From Flavobacteriaceae bacterium PS02338 (GTDB lineage: Bacteria; Bacteroidota; Bacteroidia; Sphingobacteriales; Sphingobacteriaceae), in contig JASCOD010000001.1 of the NCBI GenBank assembly GCA_029959615.1, forward strand, positions 682,001 through 746,000: 64,000 nucleotides of DNA. Direction: 5' to 3'. Under the pieces are notes generated by a model. It was not told where the DNA came from and made no database searches. It saw only the letters and a program-made list of their open reading frames with translations. This document shows positions 24,095 through 35,224 of the stretch, piece after piece. Both the position numbers and the translations under genes were made by a program. Position 1 is the first letter of the stretch. Every line of letters begins with the position of its first letter.

Positions 24095-25948
24095 ATGAAA
24101 ATCTTCAAAACGCTGTTAATTCTGCTTACATCCGTTGTATTTGCAAATGCGCAGCAAAAAAATGAGCTAGCTTTAATACCACAGCCTTCGTCTATAAAAC
24201 TAGGAAACTCGTTTTTTAAGTTCAATAAGCAGACCTCCTTACTATTGCCAAAAGGTAATGAGCATACTGAGCTGATCAAGAGCTTTAGCGCACAGCTTTC
24301 AGCGATACTACAACAAGATCTCAAGCCTAATAGAAAAACTACAGGTAAAAACTTTATTCAATTTTCATTAAGTAAAGACCTGGGAGAAGAAGCTTATCAA
24401 CTGAAAGTTACTAAGCAAAAAATTGAAATTAGCGCAGCAAAACCTGCAGGCTGGTTTTACGGTTGGCAAACGCTAATACAAATGACGAGACTAAATCTTC
24501 AAAATGGAAAAGCTCTCCAAATTCCGGAAGTGAGCATTACTGACGAACCAAAATTTGCTTGGCGAGGTTTGATGATCGATGTAAGTAGGCACTTTTTTGA
24601 AAAAGAAGTGTTAAAAAGATACATAGACCAAATGGCTAAGTATAAATTTAATGTGCTGCATTTACATTTAACCGATAACCAAGGATGGAGAGTTGAAATT
24701 AAACAGTTGCCAAAGCTAACTAGCATTGGCGCATGGAGAGTGCCTAGAACTGGCTATTGGAGCGGAATGTCCGCTCCCGAGCCTGAAGAAAAAGCCACTT
24801 ATGGCGGCTATTACTCTCAAGAAGATATTAAAGATTTGGTGAACTACGCCAAAAAGCGATTTGTAGATGTCGTTCCTGAGGTTGATCTACCAGGACATAG
24901 CTTAGCGCTAGTAGCTTCTTATCCAGAAATTTCTTGCACCAAAACACCACAACAGGTTTTAGCTGGCGACCCTTGGAATGCCAAAAGAACCAATGTAGTT
25001 TGTGTGGGCAACGATTCTACCTATACTAAAATAGAGCAGATTATTAACGAATTAGCTCAAATTTTCCCTTCTAAATACATCCACATAGGTGGAGACGAAG
25101 TAACCAGAAACTACTGGAGCAACTGCAAAGTCTGCCAGCAGCGTATACAAGACGAAGGCCTTAAAAATGTAGACGAGCTACAAAGTTATTTCATCAACAG
25201 GGTAGCTAGAATTGTAAAATCAAAGGGTAAAACTCCAATTGGCTGGTACGAAACTTTAGAAAAGGGATTAGATACCGGCATTGTACAAATGAGTTGGAAA
25301 GACGAGAAAGGAGCTGTAAAATCTTCTAACCAAGGACAGAAAGTAATTTTAACTCCGGCATTTTTAACCTATTTAGATTTCTATCAGGGAGATCCTTATT
25401 TGGAGAATGCACCTTTTACCGTAAACCGATTGAGCAATAGTTATAAGTTTAATCCGCTACCAGAAGGTATTAATGTCAAAAATGTGCTGGGTGGACAAGG
25501 AAGCTTATGGACAGAACAGGTTCCAAACGAACGCAAGCTACAGTTTATGACTTGGCCAAGAGGGTTTATCTTAGCGGAGAATTTATGGTCTACCGCAACT
25601 AAAACAAGCTGGCCTAATTTCCTTAAAAAAATAGAAACGCATTTGCCTTTATTGACATTGGACAGTACGAACTACAGCAATTATTTTTATGATCCTATAG
25701 TAAGTGCCAGAAAAGACGATAGTGGAGATGCGGTTTTGATCATTGATACCGAAGTGCCGGATCTTACTGTGTACTATTCTTTTGACGACACCGATCCGGA
25801 TCAGTTCTATCCAAAATATAAAGGACAAGCCATTGCCATTCCAAAAGGAGCAAAAAATATAAGAATGGTTAGCTATCGCGGAAATACACTAAAAAGTAGA
25901 ATCGTAAAACTACCTATTGCCGAACTAAAAAAGAGGGCAAAACTTTAA
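24095..25948 (+). CDS. Beta-N-acetylhexosaminidase, GH20
   Basis: 617 residues: signal peptide, GH20b N-terminal domain (about 30-145), then a TIM barrel opening FAWRGLMIDVSRHFF and carrying HLHLTDNQGWRVEI, VPEVDLPGHSLALVASYP and the catalytic pair HIGGDE (Asp334-Glu335). The C-terminal part resembles a chitobiase/Fn3-like domain (IIDTEVPDLTVYYSFDDTDPD). It removes terminal GlcNAc or GalNAc by substrate-assisted catalysis. Its last 4 bp overlap the end of the ROK regulator gene on the other strand. It is the best clue that the locus handles an N-acetylhexosamine glycan. Confidence 0.94.
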   Translation: MKIFKTLLILLTSVVFANAQQKNELALIPQPSSIKLGNSFFKFNKQTSLLLPKGNEHTELIKSFSAQLSAILQQDLKPNRKTTGKNFIQFSLSKDLGEEAYQLKVTKQKIEISAAKPAGWFYGWQTLIQMTRLNLQNGKALQIPEVSITDEPKFAWRGLMIDVSRHFFEKEVLKRYIDQMAKYKFNVLHLHLTDNQGWRVEIKQLPKLTSIGAWRVPRTGYWSGMSAPEPEEKATYGGYYSQEDIKDLVNYAKKRFVDVVPEVDLPGHSLALVASYPEISCTKTPQQVLAGDPWNAKRTNVVCVGNDSTYTKIEQIINELAQIFPSKYIHIGGDEVTRNYWSNCKVCQQRIQDEGLKNVDELQSYFINRVARIVKSKGKTPIGWYETLEKGLDTGIVQMSWKDEKGAVKSSNQGQKVILTPAFLTYLDFYQGDPYLENAPFTVNRLSNSYKFNPLPEGINVKNVLGGQGSLWTEQVPNERKLQFMTWPRGFILAENLWSTATKTSWPNFLKKIETHLPLLTLDSTNYSNYFYDPIVSARKDDSGDAVLIIDTEVPDLTVYYSFDDTDPDQFYPKYKGQAIAIPKGAKNIRMVSYRGNTLKSRIVKLPIAELKKRAKL

Positions 25949-27159
25949 ACCAATCCAAGTAGTCGGTTCCTTACCAATAAACAGGCACCGACTACTCCTG
26001 CTTTTTCGCCCAATTTCGACATCCTTAACTGAGTATCATTATTTACTAAACTTAGCGAGTACTTATTTAAAGCACTTTTTATTGGCAGCCTAATATATTC
26101 TCCTGTTTCGGCTAAGCTTCCACCCAATATTACCATTTCCGGATTAAAAATATTGATGAGGACAGCAATCCCTTTACCTAGCTTCTCACCAACTTCAGCG
26201 ACCAATTCAATGGCCAAAACATCGTCCTTAATCGCAGCATCGATAATATCACTGAGTTTAATCTCGTCTACAGGCATATTTGAAAGTACGGATGTAGATC
26301 CTTCAGCTAATTTTTCTTTGAACTTTCTTACCAATGCCCAGCCGGAAACTTCCGTTTCTAAACATCCCTTTTTACCGCAGCTGCAAAGAATTTCATTATT
26401 AAAGAACGGAATGTGTCCAAACTCTCCAGCGAAACCAGATTTTCCATAGTAGAGCTGGCTGTTAATCATAATACCTATGCCCATTCCGTAATCCATATTT
26501 AAGAAGAGTACATTTTCTTCTTCATGAACTACGCCCGCCGAAAATTCGCCAAAAGCCATTGCTCGGGAGTCATTTTCTAAGAAAATACGTAAGCCTATAT
26601 TACGCTCAATTACGCGACTAAGCGGCTCTTCATTAAAGTGGAAAAAACTATAGCTATAACCTGTAGCGTAGTTGATACGTCCAGATAAATTGAGGCCAGC
26701 GCCTAATATTTTTTCTCTCTTAACAGGAGCTTCTTTTATAAAATTATTAATAAGCTCACAAAGCTGGTTTAGAGATTCTTCATTGTTATTTAAACTATAA
26801 GGGATGTTAGACTTTACATGAACCAGGTTTTTCTGCAGATCTGTTAAACCGATATTGATGTGTGATTTTTTCACATCTATACCCAAAAAATAACCAGACT
26901 CCATTACAAGCCCGTAAATATTAGGCTTTCTACCGCCACGAGACTGTAATTTACCAAAGTCTCTTACCAATCCTTCAGTAATTAAATCATTTAAAACATT
27001 GTTGATTTTTGGTGTACTTAAGCCTAATTCTCCGCACAAGTCTGCTATAGTAGAATTGCCATTTTTACTGAAATAAGCCACAATAGCTTTCTTTATCGTA
27101 ATGTTTTTATAGGCAACCCCTGATATATTTTCGTTACCGAGCTCGTTAAAAAAAGTCAT
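25945..27159 (-). CDS. ROK family transcriptional regulator (NagC/XylR type)
   Basis: 404 residues with an N-terminal winged helix (about 18-85, KNGNSTIADLCGELGLSTPKINNVLNDL) and a ROK sugar-binding domain with GIDVKKSHINIGLTDL, EFGHI (246-250) and the zinc motif CSCGKKGCLE (Cys259, Cys261, Cys266). ROK repressors sense sugars or sugar phosphates. LENDSRA (about 195-201) contains the Asp expected in sugar kinases, so kinase activity is not excluded. It is convergent with GH20 and divergent from the FAD oxidoreductase gene, so it is well placed to control both arms of the PUL. Confidence 0.88.
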   Translation of the reverse strand: MTFFNELGNENISGVAYKNITIKKAIVAYFSKNGNSTIADLCGELGLSTPKINNVLNDLITEGLVRDFGKLQSRGGRKPNIYGLVMESGYFLGIDVKKSHINIGLTDLQKNLVHVKSNIPYSLNNNEESLNQLCELINNFIKEAPVKREKILGAGLNLSGRINYATGYSYSFFHFNEEPLSRVIERNIGLRIFLENDSRAMAFGEFSAGVVHEEENVLFLNMDYGMGIGIMINSQLYYGKSGFAGEFGHIPFFNNEILCSCGKKGCLETEVSGWALVRKFKEKLAEGSTSVLSNMPVDEIKLSDIIDAAIKDDVLAIELVAEVGEKLGKGIAVLINIFNPEMVILGGSLAETGEYIRLPIKSALNKYSLSLVNNDTQLRMSKLGEKAGVVGACLLVRNRLLGLV

Positions 27160-27167
27160 GTTTCTAA

Positions 27168-27182
27168 GATTTTTTAAAAATC
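27168..27182. promoter_or_regulatory. Candidate ROK operator
   Basis: GATTTTTTAAAAATC is a 15-bp palindrome with one central base, 8 bp before the ROK start codon. A second T-run/A-run site (about 27286-27302) lies on the side of the FAD oxidoreductase gene. The composition is very AT-rich, so chance is possible. Confidence 0.35.
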
Positions 27183-27367
27183 AAAATTAAAATAATATCT
27201 CATTTAAACTAGCAAACAAATAGATTTTATATACAAAGAATAGCATTGAAAAAATAAAAATTTAAAAAAATGATACAACTTATTAATTTTTTTAAAAAAG
27301 TATTTATATTTACAGAGCACTAACTTGATGAAGAGGCTATTGGTTCCTTTTCCAAAAACAACCGAGT

Positions 27368-29227
27368 ATGATTCAAAATTTTACCAAACTATTTATCCTT
27401 TCTCTATTAATAACCTGCGGCCAATTATTTGCACAGGCTAGCCATAAAACAGACGTACTGATTATTGGTGGTGGCGCTAGTGGCACAACAGCAGCCATTC
27501 AAGCTGCCCGAATGGGCGTAAAAGTACTAGTTGTAGAAGAAACCGAATGGTTAGGAGGCATGCTTACTTCGGCTGGTGTTTCGGCTATAGATGGCAACCA
27601 CAACATGCCTTCTGGTCTATGGGGCGAGTTTAGACAACATCTTTATGATTATTATGGCGGACCAAAAGCAGTAGAAACTGGCTGGGTAAGCAATACGCTT
27701 TTTGAGCCATCTTTTGGTAACAAAACCTTAAAAATAATGGCAAACCATCCAAACATTACGGTTTGGTATAAAAGTGGTTTAACCAATATCACAAAAAATG
27801 GGAAGATATGGGCTGCCGAAATCACAAACAAAGGCAAAAAACAAACTGTAGAAGCCACAATTGTAATTGACGCTACTGAACTGGGCGATGTAATGGCGAA
27901 GTTGAAAATTCCTTATCGCATTGGTATGGATAGCCGTCACGATACCGGCGAAAGTTTCGCTCCTGAAAAAGCCAATAATATTATCCAAGACCTAACTTAT
28001 GTAGTTGTTTTAAAGGATTTTGGTGCCAAAGCAAATAAGACAATCAAAAAACCAGAAGGCTATGACCCTAAGGAATTTGATTGTTGCTGCGATGTGCAAG
28101 ATCCTGCTTCGCATGACAACACGCCAAAAATAGATTGTAGCCAAATGATTACCTATGGGAAATTACCAAATGGAAAATATATGATCAATTGGCCAAAGTG
28201 CGGAAACGACATCTATTTAAACATTATTGAAATGAGCGACGCGGAACGCAAAGAAGCTTTGAAAAAAGCAAAACTGCACAGTTTACGCTTCATTTATCAC
28301 CTACAAACCAAATTAGGTTTCAAAAACTTAGGTATAGCGGATGATGAATTTCCAACGGCGGACAAGTTGCCAATGATCGCGTACCACAGAGAATCACGTC
28401 GTTTGGATGGAAAAGTAACTTTAACATTGAATGATGTGACTTCGCCATACACTCAAAAAACTGCCTTATACAGAACTGGTATTGCTGTTGGAGACTACAC
28501 CATAGATCATCATCACCTTAAAAATCCAGATGCCCCTCAAATAGACTTCGTTAAGATTAAAGTTCCTTCTTATAACATTCCCTTGGGAGCTTTGGTACCT
28601 AAAAACGCAGAAGGCCTAATTGTGGCAGAAAAAAGTGTAAGCATTACCAACATTGTTGCTGGCGCTAGCCGATTACAGCCTGTGGTTTTGGGCATTGGCC
28701 AAGCCGCCGGAGCTTTAGCTGCAACAGCCGTGCTAAGCAATACCGATCCTTCGAACATCAACATTAGAGCGGTACAAAATGCGCTGTTAGAAAGCAGTGC
28801 TTATTTGATGCCTTTTATAGATGTTAAACCAACTGATGCATCATTTAAAGTAATTCAAAGAATTGGTGCTACGGGGATTTTAAAGGGAACAGGACTTTCA
28901 TACAAATGGGCCAACCAAACTTGGTTTTATCCAGAGCTTACTGTTAGCGAGTGGGATTTAGTAAACGGATTAAAGTCGTTTTATCCTGCATTTGCAGAAC
29001 TACATCCTTCAGGAAATTTAGTTAATGTAGACTTTATAGCTGGGGCAATTAAAACAATTGGCAAAAAAGACGTTAACGTTAATCAAATTATCGACTTCCT
29101 TAAGCAAAACAACTTCAACGGCTTAACCCCTACAAGTACACTTACTAGGCGAATGGTTTCTCATACGCTAGATCACTTTCTAAATCCATTTAAGACGGAT
29201 ATAGATTTCACCGGAAAAACAAAATAA
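27368..29227 (+). CDS. Secreted FAD-dependent oxidoreductase (FAD_oxidored family)
   Basis: 619 residues with a signal peptide ending LFAQA, then a Rossmann FAD site VLIIGGGASGTTAA (glycines 34, 36 and 39) with Glu57 at the end of the second strand. A family-typical TEWLGGMLTSAGVSAIDGNHNMPSGLWGEF segment follows, then an FCCDVQDP-like Cys-rich loop near 238-245, and a second FAD motif GIGQAAGALAATA near 440. It is likely periplasmic. The substrate of this family in PULs is not established; oxidation of a sugar is plausible. The SusC gene follows 35 bp later, so it heads the second PUL operon. Confidence 0.85.
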   Translation: MIQNFTKLFILSLLITCGQLFAQASHKTDVLIIGGGASGTTAAIQAARMGVKVLVVEETEWLGGMLTSAGVSAIDGNHNMPSGLWGEFRQHLYDYYGGPKAVETGWVSNTLFEPSFGNKTLKIMANHPNITVWYKSGLTNITKNGKIWAAEITNKGKKQTVEATIVIDATELGDVMAKLKIPYRIGMDSRHDTGESFAPEKANNIIQDLTYVVVLKDFGAKANKTIKKPEGYDPKEFDCCCDVQDPASHDNTPKIDCSQMITYGKLPNGKYMINWPKCGNDIYLNIIEMSDAERKEALKKAKLHSLRFIYHLQTKLGFKNLGIADDEFPTADKLPMIAYHRESRRLDGKVTLTLNDVTSPYTQKTALYRTGIAVGDYTIDHHHLKNPDAPQIDFVKIKVPSYNIPLGALVPKNAEGLIVAEKSVSITNIVAGASRLQPVVLGIGQAAGALAATAVLSNTDPSNINIRAVQNALLESSAYLMPFIDVKPTDASFKVIQRIGATGILKGTGLSYKWANQTWFYPELTVSEWDLVNGLKSFYPAFAELHPSGNLVNVDFIAGAIKTIGKKDVNVNQIIDFLKQNNFNGLTPTSTLTRRMVSHTLDHFLNPFKTDIDFTGKTK

Positions 29228-29262
29228 TAATATAACAACCTAACAATTAATATTTTTTAACC

Positions 29263-32200
29263 ATGAAGAAACGATTTTCAATAATGAAAGGAAGATTTCT
29301 CACTTTGCTAGCTTTATTGCTACTTACTTTTTCTGTACCAGCAATGGCGCAAACAAAAGTTAGTGGAACAGTAAAAGATGACCAAGGTGAAATTCTTCCG
29401 GGCGTGAGCATATTGGTAAAAGGAACAAAAATAAGCACAACCACTAACGATGATGGCAATTACCAAATTACTATTCCATCTGGTTCAAATACATTAATAT
29501 TTAGTTATCTCGGTTATGAAACAAAAGAAGTTGCTGCTGCTGGTAATGTGATTAATGTATTATTAAAATCTAGCGTATCAACCCTTAACGACATAGTTAT
29601 TATTGGTTATGGAGCTACAACCAAAAAGGATTTAACCGGCTCTGTCGGGACCGTAAGTATTTCCGATTTACAAAAAGCACCTGTAAAATCTTTCGATGAA
29701 GCGCTAGCTGGTCGTGTTGCAGGGGTACAAGTTACTTCTAGTGAAGGACAGCCTGGATCAAGCATCAATATTACCATCCGTGGGAATAACTCAGTTACGC
29801 AAGGAAACTACCCATTGGTGGTGATAGATGATATTATTTTTGAAAATGCTGGAGGTACTGCCGCTTCCGTAAATCCCTTAAACACCATTGACCCAAATGA
29901 TATCGAGTCAATTAGTGTTTTGAAGGATGCTTCTTCGACAGCTATATATGGGGCTCGGGGGGCTAACGGAGTTATAATTGTAACGACCAAGCGCGGAAAA
30001 GAAGGTGATCCTGTTATTAATTATAATGGTTATTATGGCTTACAGGAAAATCCAAAAAGAATGGAGGTCCTAAACCCATACGAATTTGTGAAGCTACAAC
30101 TCGAAATTAATCCAACTGAAGGCAAAAATCGCTATCTTCCAAACAACAGAACCTTAGATAGCTACGCTGGCTTAAAAGGAATTAACTGGGAAGATGAAGT
30201 GACACGTATTGCTCCGATGCAGAACCATTACATTAGCCTAGTAGGCGGAAATAAGAAAACGAAATATAGTGCTTCTGTTTCTTACAATGGACAAGATGGC
30301 ATACTTTTAAATTCTGGTTTTAATCGTATTCAAGGCAAGTTTTCTCTTGACCAAGAGGTATCTGACAAGTTGAAGGTAGGATTAACGGCGACCTACTCAG
30401 GTCTCAAAAATTATGGCACTCCCACTTCTACGGGGAACTATAGCAATGAGATAAACCTGATGTTTAGCGTTTGGGCTTTTAGGCCAATAGCAACCGATCA
30501 ATCCATCAACTTAATAGATTTAGGAACAGACCCAGAGGTAGAACAAAGCTTTAACAATACTTTTAATCCTCTGCTCACGGTTAGAAATGAATTGAGAGAG
30601 AATTCGGGTGAAAACTTAATTACAAACGCCTTTGCGGAATACAGTATCCTTAAAAATTTAAAGTTTAAATCATCTATTGGCCTTAACAGAGGAGCTAGAA
30701 TGTATGATTTATTTAATGGATCAATGTCAAGAAGTGCTATTGTAGGCAATAGTTTAGTTAATGGCGGAAAAACTTATTTTAATTCGGGCAGCTGGCAAAA
30801 CAACAACACCCTTAATTACAATAAAAGGTTAAATAAGAACCATTATTTTGATGTAATGGGAGGTTTTACTCTAGAAGAAGGCAAATCATCTTCGTTTGGA
30901 GCAACTGCTATCAGGTTACCAAATGAAGTATTGGGATTAAATGGCCTCGATGAAGGCAATCCTTCTAGTGTTGGTGCCGGTACCTCAAACTATACTCAGG
31001 TAGGCTTTATAGGAAGAGTAAATTATAAATTATATGACCGTTATTTATTTACAGCGACACTTAGAGCAGACGGTTCTTCTCGCTTTTTAGGAGCCAATAA
31101 ATGGGGTTATTTCCCTTCTGCAGCATTTGCTTGGCAAATCAATAACGAAAGCTTTATGAAAAAAATAAAGGCCATTTCTAGCGCTAAACTTAGAGTATCA
31201 TATGGTAATACAGGAAACAATGGCGTGGGAAATTTTTCTGCGCATCCAGCAATTAGCTTTGCCAATCCAGATGCTTCTTATCCAATAAATAATTATCCCA
31301 GCTATACTTTTGGTGGCGAAGACAATAAAGGATTTATTTACTCCTCGCTAGGAAATGCCGATTTAAAATGGGAAACTACCGAACAAGTTGACCTCGGTTT
31401 AGACTTAGGATTTTTTAAACAGAAACTTACTTTAGAAATAGACTTATATAGAAAGAATACAAAAGACCTCCTGCTAAATGCACCCATGTCCCCAAGTTCT
31501 GGATATAATCGTGTGTTTAAAAACATCGGAAAAGTACAAAACCAAGGTATAGAGATTACTTTAGGGGGTACACCTATTTCTACTAAAAACTTTACTTGGA
31601 CAAGCTCATTTAATATTGCCTTTAACCGTAACAAGGTATTGGGCTTAGCAGAAAACCAACTCTTTATGGCCACAGCACAGGGCTGGGGCGATGATTGGAG
31701 AAATATAGCGGGTTACATTGCTAAACTTAACGAACCAATAGCACAGTTTTACGGATTAATTTATGCTGGGACTTATAAATATGAAGATTTCGAGGAGTCT
31801 GGGGATTTAAAAGCCAATATCCCCGTTAATGGTGGCTTGGGCGCTAAACCGAAACCAGGAGATGTTAAATATCTTGACCTAAATGGGGATTTACAAATAA
31901 CTGAAGCGGATAAAACTGTGATAGGTAATCCAAATCCGCTACACATTGGAGGCTTTTCTAACAATTTTACTTATAAAAATTTTGACCTAAGTATTTTCTT
32001 TCAATGGTCATACGGGAATGACATCATTAACGCCAATCGTATCATGTTCGAATCGGGCTACAAGTACAATTACAACCAATTTGCATCTTATGTTGATCGT
32101 TGGTCGCCAGAAAATCCAACATCTGATATTCCTGGTGTAGCTGCAGGAAGAGGGCAATCTTTAAAGGCCTATTCTACTCGTACCATTGAGGACGGTTCGT

Positions 32201-32439
32201 TCTTGAGATTAAAAACGGTATCGTTAGGATATCGCCTTCCTTCCCAATGGTTACAAAAATCTAAGGTGTTTAGAACAGGAAGAGTTTATGTATCAGCCCA
32301 AAATCTATACACCTGGACAAATTATTCAGGTTATGACCCAGAGGTTTCTGTAAGGAATAGCGCATTAACTCCTGGATTTGACTATTCTGCTTATCCACGA
32401 GCTAGAACAATCACCTTTGGTATCAACACAACTTTTTAA
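29263..32439 (+). CDS. SusC/RagA family TonB-dependent outer-membrane transporter
   Basis: 1058 residues: signal peptide (cut near AMAQ), a carboxypeptidase-D-like regulatory domain ([24 protein letters not shown]), a TonB-box/plug region with [45 protein letters not shown] and the family [24 protein letters not shown] 22-strand barrel ends [15 protein letters not shown]. It imports oligosaccharides with the SusD partner encoded 17 bp downstream, energised by TonB. The carbohydrate specificity cannot be read directly and is inferred from GH20. Confidence 0.96.
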   Translation: MKKRFSIMKGRFLTLLALLLLTFSVPAMAQTKVSGTVKDDQGEILPGVSILVKGTKISTTTNDDGNYQITIPSGSNTLIFSYLGYETKEVAAAGNVINVLLKSSVSTLNDIVIIGYGATTKKDLTGSVGTVSISDLQKAPVKSFDEALAGRVAGVQVTSSEGQPGSSINITIRGNNSVTQGNYPLVVIDDIIFENAGGTAASVNPLNTIDPNDIESISVLKDASSTAIYGARGANGVIIVTTKRGKEGDPVINYNGYYGLQENPKRMEVLNPYEFVKLQLEINPTEGKNRYLPNNRTLDSYAGLKGINWEDEVTRIAPMQNHYISLVGGNKKTKYSASVSYNGQDGILLNSGFNRIQGKFSLDQEVSDKLKVGLTATYSGLKNYGTPTSTGNYSNEINLMFSVWAFRPIATDQSINLIDLGTDPEVEQSFNNTFNPLLTVRNELRENSGENLITNAFAEYSILKNLKFKSSIGLNRGARMYDLFNGSMSRSAIVGNSLVNGGKTYFNSGSWQNNNTLNYNKRLNKNHYFDVMGGFTLEEGKSSSFGATAIRLPNEVLGLNGLDEGNPSSVGAGTSNYTQVGFIGRVNYKLYDRYLFTATLRADGSSRFLGANKWGYFPSAAFAWQINNESFMKKIKAISSAKLRVSYGNTGNNGVGNFSAHPAISFANPDASYPINNYPSYTFGGEDNKGFIYSSLGNADLKWETTEQVDLGLDLGFFKQKLTLEIDLYRKNTKDLLLNAPMSPSSGYNRVFKNIGKVQNQGIEITLGGTPISTKNFTWTSSFNIAFNRNKVLGLAENQLFMATAQGWGDDWRNIAGYIAKLNEPIAQFYGLIYAGTYKYEDFEESGDLKANIPVNGGLGAKPKPGDVKYLDLNGDLQITEADKTVIGNPNPLHIGGFSNNFTYKNFDLSIFFQWSYGNDIINANRIMFESGYKYNYNQFASYVDRWSPENPTSDIPGVAAGRGQSLKAYSTRTIEDGSFLRLKTVSLGYRLPSQWLQKSKVFRTGRVYVSAQNLYTWTNYSGYDPEVSVRNSALTPGFDYSAYPRARTITFGINTTF

Positions 32440-32456
32440 TCATATTTAATGATAAG

Positions 32457-34268
32457 ATGATGAAACGTATTTTAATTCTACTTTTTATTTCGGCTTTTGC
32501 ATTAAGCTGTAAAAAATTTCTAGACACAAAACCCACCGATTCTTTAGCTCCTGCCAACTACTATAACACAGAGGCAGAAATAAATGCGGCATTGACTGGA
32601 GTTTATGATATTTTAGGTAAATCGGCAACATACGGAAGAAACTTATATTTTGAAATGGACGTGGCCGATGATGCTTTTATTGCACAACCTAATTGGACAC
32701 AAGACATTGCCGTTTACAATTACAGCCCTTCAGACGTAAAAATCAATGATACATGGACCGCACTTTATAACGGTGTTAACAGAGCAAATATGCTTTTAGA
32801 AAGTATCGATAAAGCAAATATGGATGCTACAAAGAAGAATATTGCAAGGGGCGAAGCTTTGTTTTTAAGAGCTTATTACTTTTTTGTTTTAACAACAAAT
32901 TGGGGCAATGTACCACTAAGGCTAAGCTCTACTAAAATGCCAAGCGATGTGAATTTTGCAAACACTCCTTATAAAACTATCTACGAGCAAATTGTGAAAG
33001 ATATGGAAACTGCAGCAGAACTAGTAAACCCAACCACAGCATACCCTCATGCTGGTCGCATTACCAAATCTGTTGTTTGGGGCATTTTAGCTCGTGTAAA
33101 TTTAAAAATGGCAGGCGCTCCATTAAATGACCTTTCTAGATATAACGAAGTAATTAAATGGGCTGAGAAAGTAAAAGGTGCTGGACATAGTTTAAACCCT
33201 AGCTATTCGCAAGTTTTCATTAATATGTGCCAAAACAAATACGACACTAAAGAGTCGATTTGGGAGGTGGAATTTAACAAAAAAAATGATTTGTCTGAAG
33301 AAGAAGGCGCCGTAGGCTCCATAAATGGGATTGCAGCTACGGCTTCGTTAGGGTTTAGCTATGGTTTAAAACATACTACCGATAGCTACTACAGAAGTTT
33401 TGAAGATGGCGATTTACGTAGAGACTGGAATATCAGCCCTTATTACTATGCGGCTGACAACTCTCGCATAGGCTATGGCCCAACACAAATTTATAACCGT
33501 TATGATGCAAAATGGAGACGCGAGTACGAAGTTGCTACACCTAAATTTAACAGTAGCACTACTATCAATTTTCCTTTATTGAGATATGCTGACGTATTAC
33601 TAATGTTGGCAGAAGCAGAAAATGAGATAAATGGGCCAACGACTAAAGCCTTTGATGCTATTAATGAGGTTCGCCGTCGTGCTTTTGGAAAAACGCTAGC
33701 ATCTTTTGAAATGGTAAAATCTGTTACAGTAAGTACTGGCGGGACAAACTATACCGTAGCGCCTACAGTTACACTGACTGGCGGCGGTGGAACAGGAGCG
33801 AAAGCTACTGCAACTGTATCTTCAGGAAGGGTAACAGCTGTTTACATTACAGATATGGGTACAGGTTACACCTCAGCTCCAACAATATCTTTTACTGGCG
33901 GATATGCAACAAATGCTCCTGTTGCAACTGGCGCAACAGCATCGGCTGTGCTAACAAATACGCAAACCGCAAACCACGATTTGAGCATAACTAATACTAC
34001 AGATGATGTTGCATTTCGTAATGCGGTAAGAAAAGAAAGATCTTTTGAGCTAGCATACGAAGGACTAAGAAGATTTGATTTGGTTCGTTGGGGGCAATTT
34101 ACTTCCAGTATGGAAAACATTGCCAGAGATATTATTGCAACAGCACCAACTGCATATTCCTACGCTGCGAGAGCAGGTCAAAATGTTACCGAAAAAGATA
34201 ATCTGTTCGCTATACCAGCATCAGAGATTAGTTTGAACAAATTAATTATTCAGAATAAGGGCTGGTAA
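32457..34268 (+). CDS. SusD/RagB family lipoprotein with beta-repeat insertion
   Basis: 603 residues. The lipoprotein signal ends [12 protein letters not shown]. The helical SusD body carries [14 protein letters not shown] and [18 protein letters not shown], and ends in [25 protein letters not shown] and IPASEISLN. It captures glycans at the cell surface as the lid of SusC. Between [14 protein letters not shown] (about 412-418) and [14 protein letters not shown] (about 515-528) there are about 85 extra residues made of [18 protein letters not shown] and [15 protein letters not shown] repeats, which usual SusD proteins (about 500-550 residues) lack. This insertion may add a binding or spacer module. 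Confidence 0.94.
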   Translation: MMKRILILLFISAFALSCKKFLDTKPTDSLAPANYYNTEAEINAALTGVYDILGKSATYGRNLYFEMDVADDAFIAQPNWTQDIAVYNYSPSDVKINDTWTALYNGVNRANMLLESIDKANMDATKKNIARGEALFLRAYYFFVLTTNWGNVPLRLSSTKMPSDVNFANTPYKTIYEQIVKDMETAAELVNPTTAYPHAGRITKSVVWGILARVNLKMAGAPLNDLSRYNEVIKWAEKVKGAGHSLNPSYSQVFINMCQNKYDTKESIWEVEFNKKNDLSEEEGAVGSINGIAATASLGFSYGLKHTTDSYYRSFEDGDLRRDWNISPYYYAADNSRIGYGPTQIYNRYDAKWRREYEVATPKFNSSTTINFPLLRYADVLLMLAEAENEINGPTTKAFDAINEVRRRAFGKTLASFEMVKSVTVSTGGTNYTVAPTVTLTGGGGTGAKATATVSSGRVTAVYITDMGTGYTSAPTISFTGGYATNAPVATGATASAVLTNTQTANHDLSITNTTDDVAFRNAVRKERSFELAYEGLRRFDLVRWGQFTSSMENIARDIIATAPTAYSYAARAGQNVTEKDNLFAIPASEISLNKLIIQNKGW

Positions 34269-34297
34269 TACATTATTAACTCATTAAACATATTGTT

Positions 34298-35209
34298 ATG
34301 AATAACCTAAAATATATAACTGGTCTACTTCTACTTCCTGCTATATTTTCTTGTAAAAAAAATAGCCCAGAAGAACCAACATTTAGTGTTGCAACAGCAA
34401 AAACAGAATATAGTGTCGCAGACTCTGTTGAATTTCAAATAAATGGATACGCAGATGTAATCGGCTTTTATTCTGGCGAGTCGGGAAAAGAATATAAACA
34501 TAAAGATCGTCTAGAGTCAACAGACGGAAAGCTACACCTTAACATCTCTACTCAAGTTTTATTTGCTACGCAAAAAAATAACCTGTCGCTATTATACTCT
34601 ACAGATTTTGACAGTGTTTATACCGTTACGGGCATACAAAAAGCAACTTGGCACGACATCACCAATAGATTTACTTTTGCTCCAGATATTGGGAGCACCA
34701 CAAGTGCGGTAACTCCATCTGCAGATGTAGATATTTCTGACTTGGTGGTATCTAAAAAACCAATATTTTTTGCTTTCAAATACGTTGCACAAGCTAGTGC
34801 AACCGCTGGTACAGGCGGCAGAACTTGGAGAGTGCCTGCTTTCAATCTAACCAACAAAACGCCTATAGCTACAACCACTATTGCCACAGTAACTTCTGCT
34901 GGATGGATTGCTATTGACGTTAAGAATGCAGCAAACAAATGGGTAATCCAAACGGCAACTCCTTTTCTATATTTCGCACCCAATAGTACGCTTGCCGAAT
35001 CGGAAGACTGGGTTGTGACCAAAGGAAAATACCCTAATAAAGTCAATCCTGATGTAGGAATTGGTATAAAGACATACACAGATAGAATTACTAACTACAA
35101 ATATAAGTTTAACCAGCCAGGCACTTACACAGTAACCTTTATTGCTACGAATGGGCTAAACGGAAATACAAAAAAAGTAGTCAAAGAATTAACAGTAACT
35201 ATAAAATAA
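34298..35209 (+). CDS. DUF5017-like surface lipoprotein (SusE/F position)
   Basis: 303 residues with a lipoprotein signal (PAIFSCKK, Cys19), then FSVATAKTEYSVADSVEFQINGYADVIGFYSGESGKEYKHKDR, which is the recognised front of DUF5017 proteins. The middle and end are beta-rich, with TRITNYKYKFNQPGTYTVTFIATN-type PKD/Ig strands at the C-terminus. It occupies the place of SusE/SusF behind SusD and probably binds glycan on the outer surface. It is 29 bp behind SusD and 15 bp before the DUF5009 gene. Confidence 0.8.
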   Translation: MNNLKYITGLLLLPAIFSCKKNSPEEPTFSVATAKTEYSVADSVEFQINGYADVIGFYSGESGKEYKHKDRLESTDGKLHLNISTQVLFATQKNNLSLLYSTDFDSVYTVTGIQKATWHDITNRFTFAPDIGSTTSAVTPSADVDISDLVVSKKPIFFAFKYVAQASATAGTGGRTWRVPAFNLTNKTPIATTTIATVTSAGWIAIDVKNAANKWVIQTATPFLYFAPNSTLAESEDWVVTKGKYPNKVNPDVGIGIKTYTDRITNYKYKFNQPGTYTVTFIATNGLNGNTKKVVKELTVTIK

Positions 35210-35224
35210 CGGTTCTTTATCTAC

